From Candidatus Omnitrophota bacterium (GTDB lineage Bacteria > Omnitrophota > Gorgyraeia > Gygaellales > Profunditerraquicolaceae), in contig JAFGET010000057.1 in the NCBI GenBank assembly GCA_016931435.1, positions 1 through 24,092 of the forward strand: 24,092 bases of DNA. The letters are read 5' to 3'. How positions within the stretch are numbered: position 1 is the stretch's first letter; each line of letters opens with the position of its first letter. Positions 23,808-24,092 of this stretch are shown piece by piece. A program made the position numbers and the translations under genes. The notes under the pieces were generated by a model. It saw nothing but the letters and a program-made list of their open reading frames with translations, searched no databases and was not told where the DNA came from.

Positions 23808-24092
23808 AAAAAGAAGAGCACCTGCAAAATTTCATCAACGAGACCGATGACCTGCTTAAGGAATTAAGCCAAAAGATCACCGTTCTTATTTCTACTTCGC
23901 ACAAGCGGGAGGCCTTAAATGATATCTTCCGCATCTTACACACCATTGAAGGTAACGCCTCTTTTTTCGGATTACACGGATTAAAGAACATCATAAGCAA
24001 TTTGGAAAATCTTTTAAGCGCTATTTGTTCGGGCACCGCGGATATCGATAAAACGGCGATAGATACTTTATGGAAGGGAGTAAGCCTGATAG
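23804..24092 (+). CDS. Hpt-domain protein, probably a second CheA-like kinase (3' end cut by window)
   Basis: The first 96 residues are visible. They form a four-helix Hpt-like region with His46 in F-R-I-L-H-T-I-E-G-N-A-S-F-F-G, and F-F-G-L-x-x-L follows as in CheA P1. The residue three after the His plus one, normally Lys in H-T-x-K-G, is Glu49 here. The ATG overlaps the CheA stop (ATGA), so the gene belongs to the same operon. Whether kinase domains follow cannot be seen. It could instead be a free phosphotransfer protein. Confidence 0.75.
   Translation, partial: MKKEEHLQNFINETDDLLKELSQKITVLISTSHKREALNDIFRILHTIEGNASFFGLHGLKNIISNLENLLSAICSGTADIDKTAIDTLWKGVSLI

Overview
The window looks like a chromosomal piece of a Gram-negative-type, uncultivated bacterium. 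My best guess is the candidate phylum Omnitrophota or a relative. I infer this from overall style (giant repeat protein, heptamer and palindrome repeats in spacers, c-di-GMP-type modules on a GspE-like ATPase); no phylogenetic marker is present. Every gene reads on the plus strand and coding density is high. I see no tRNA, rRNA, CRISPR array or transposase.

Region 1 (1-9666) is the 3' part of one giant gene. At least 3221 residues are visible, with 22 full Kre9/Knh1-like beta repeats plus a partial one, then a hendecad coiled coil, beta-rich domains and a C-terminal membrane anchor. It should project outward as a long stalk.

Region 2 (9696-15170) is an F-type ATPase cluster in the order epsilon, c, b/delta, alpha, gamma, beta. 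The F1 catalytic residues are intact. The c subunit, however, has glutamine where the ion-carrying Glu/Asp should be and has no acidic residue at all, and there is no subunit a in the window. Epsilon is only the N-terminal half, delta survives only as a C-terminal half fused to b, and gamma has no usable AUG in frame. The order resembles an N-ATPase operon that has lost its Q, R and a genes. Four of the spacers carry 7-bp-period repeats, two of them as inverted arrays, and a terminator separates c from b/delta.

Region 3 (15194-17800) holds a stand-alone MshEN/GspE-N domain protein and a GspE/PilB-type ATPase with an N-terminal MshEN-like domain and a C-terminal PilZ domain. Region 4 (17801-18150) is a gene-free spacer full of hairpins, with two almost identical 75-bp palindromic repeats.

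Region 5 (18151-24092) is a signalling block: a REC-REC protein, a soluble GAF-PAS histidine kinase, a single REC protein, CheW, a CheA with an inserted MshEN-like motif pair, and the start of a second Hpt protein. No methyl-accepting receptor, flagellar gene or pilin is seen.

Taken together, the window combines a cell-surface stalk, an F1-like ATPase apparently unable to move ions through its own c subunit, an extension-type ATPase carrying c-di-GMP-type modules, and chemotaxis signalling. A surface-motility or adhesion machine is one possible reading. It is speculative, because adjacency is the only link between the parts.
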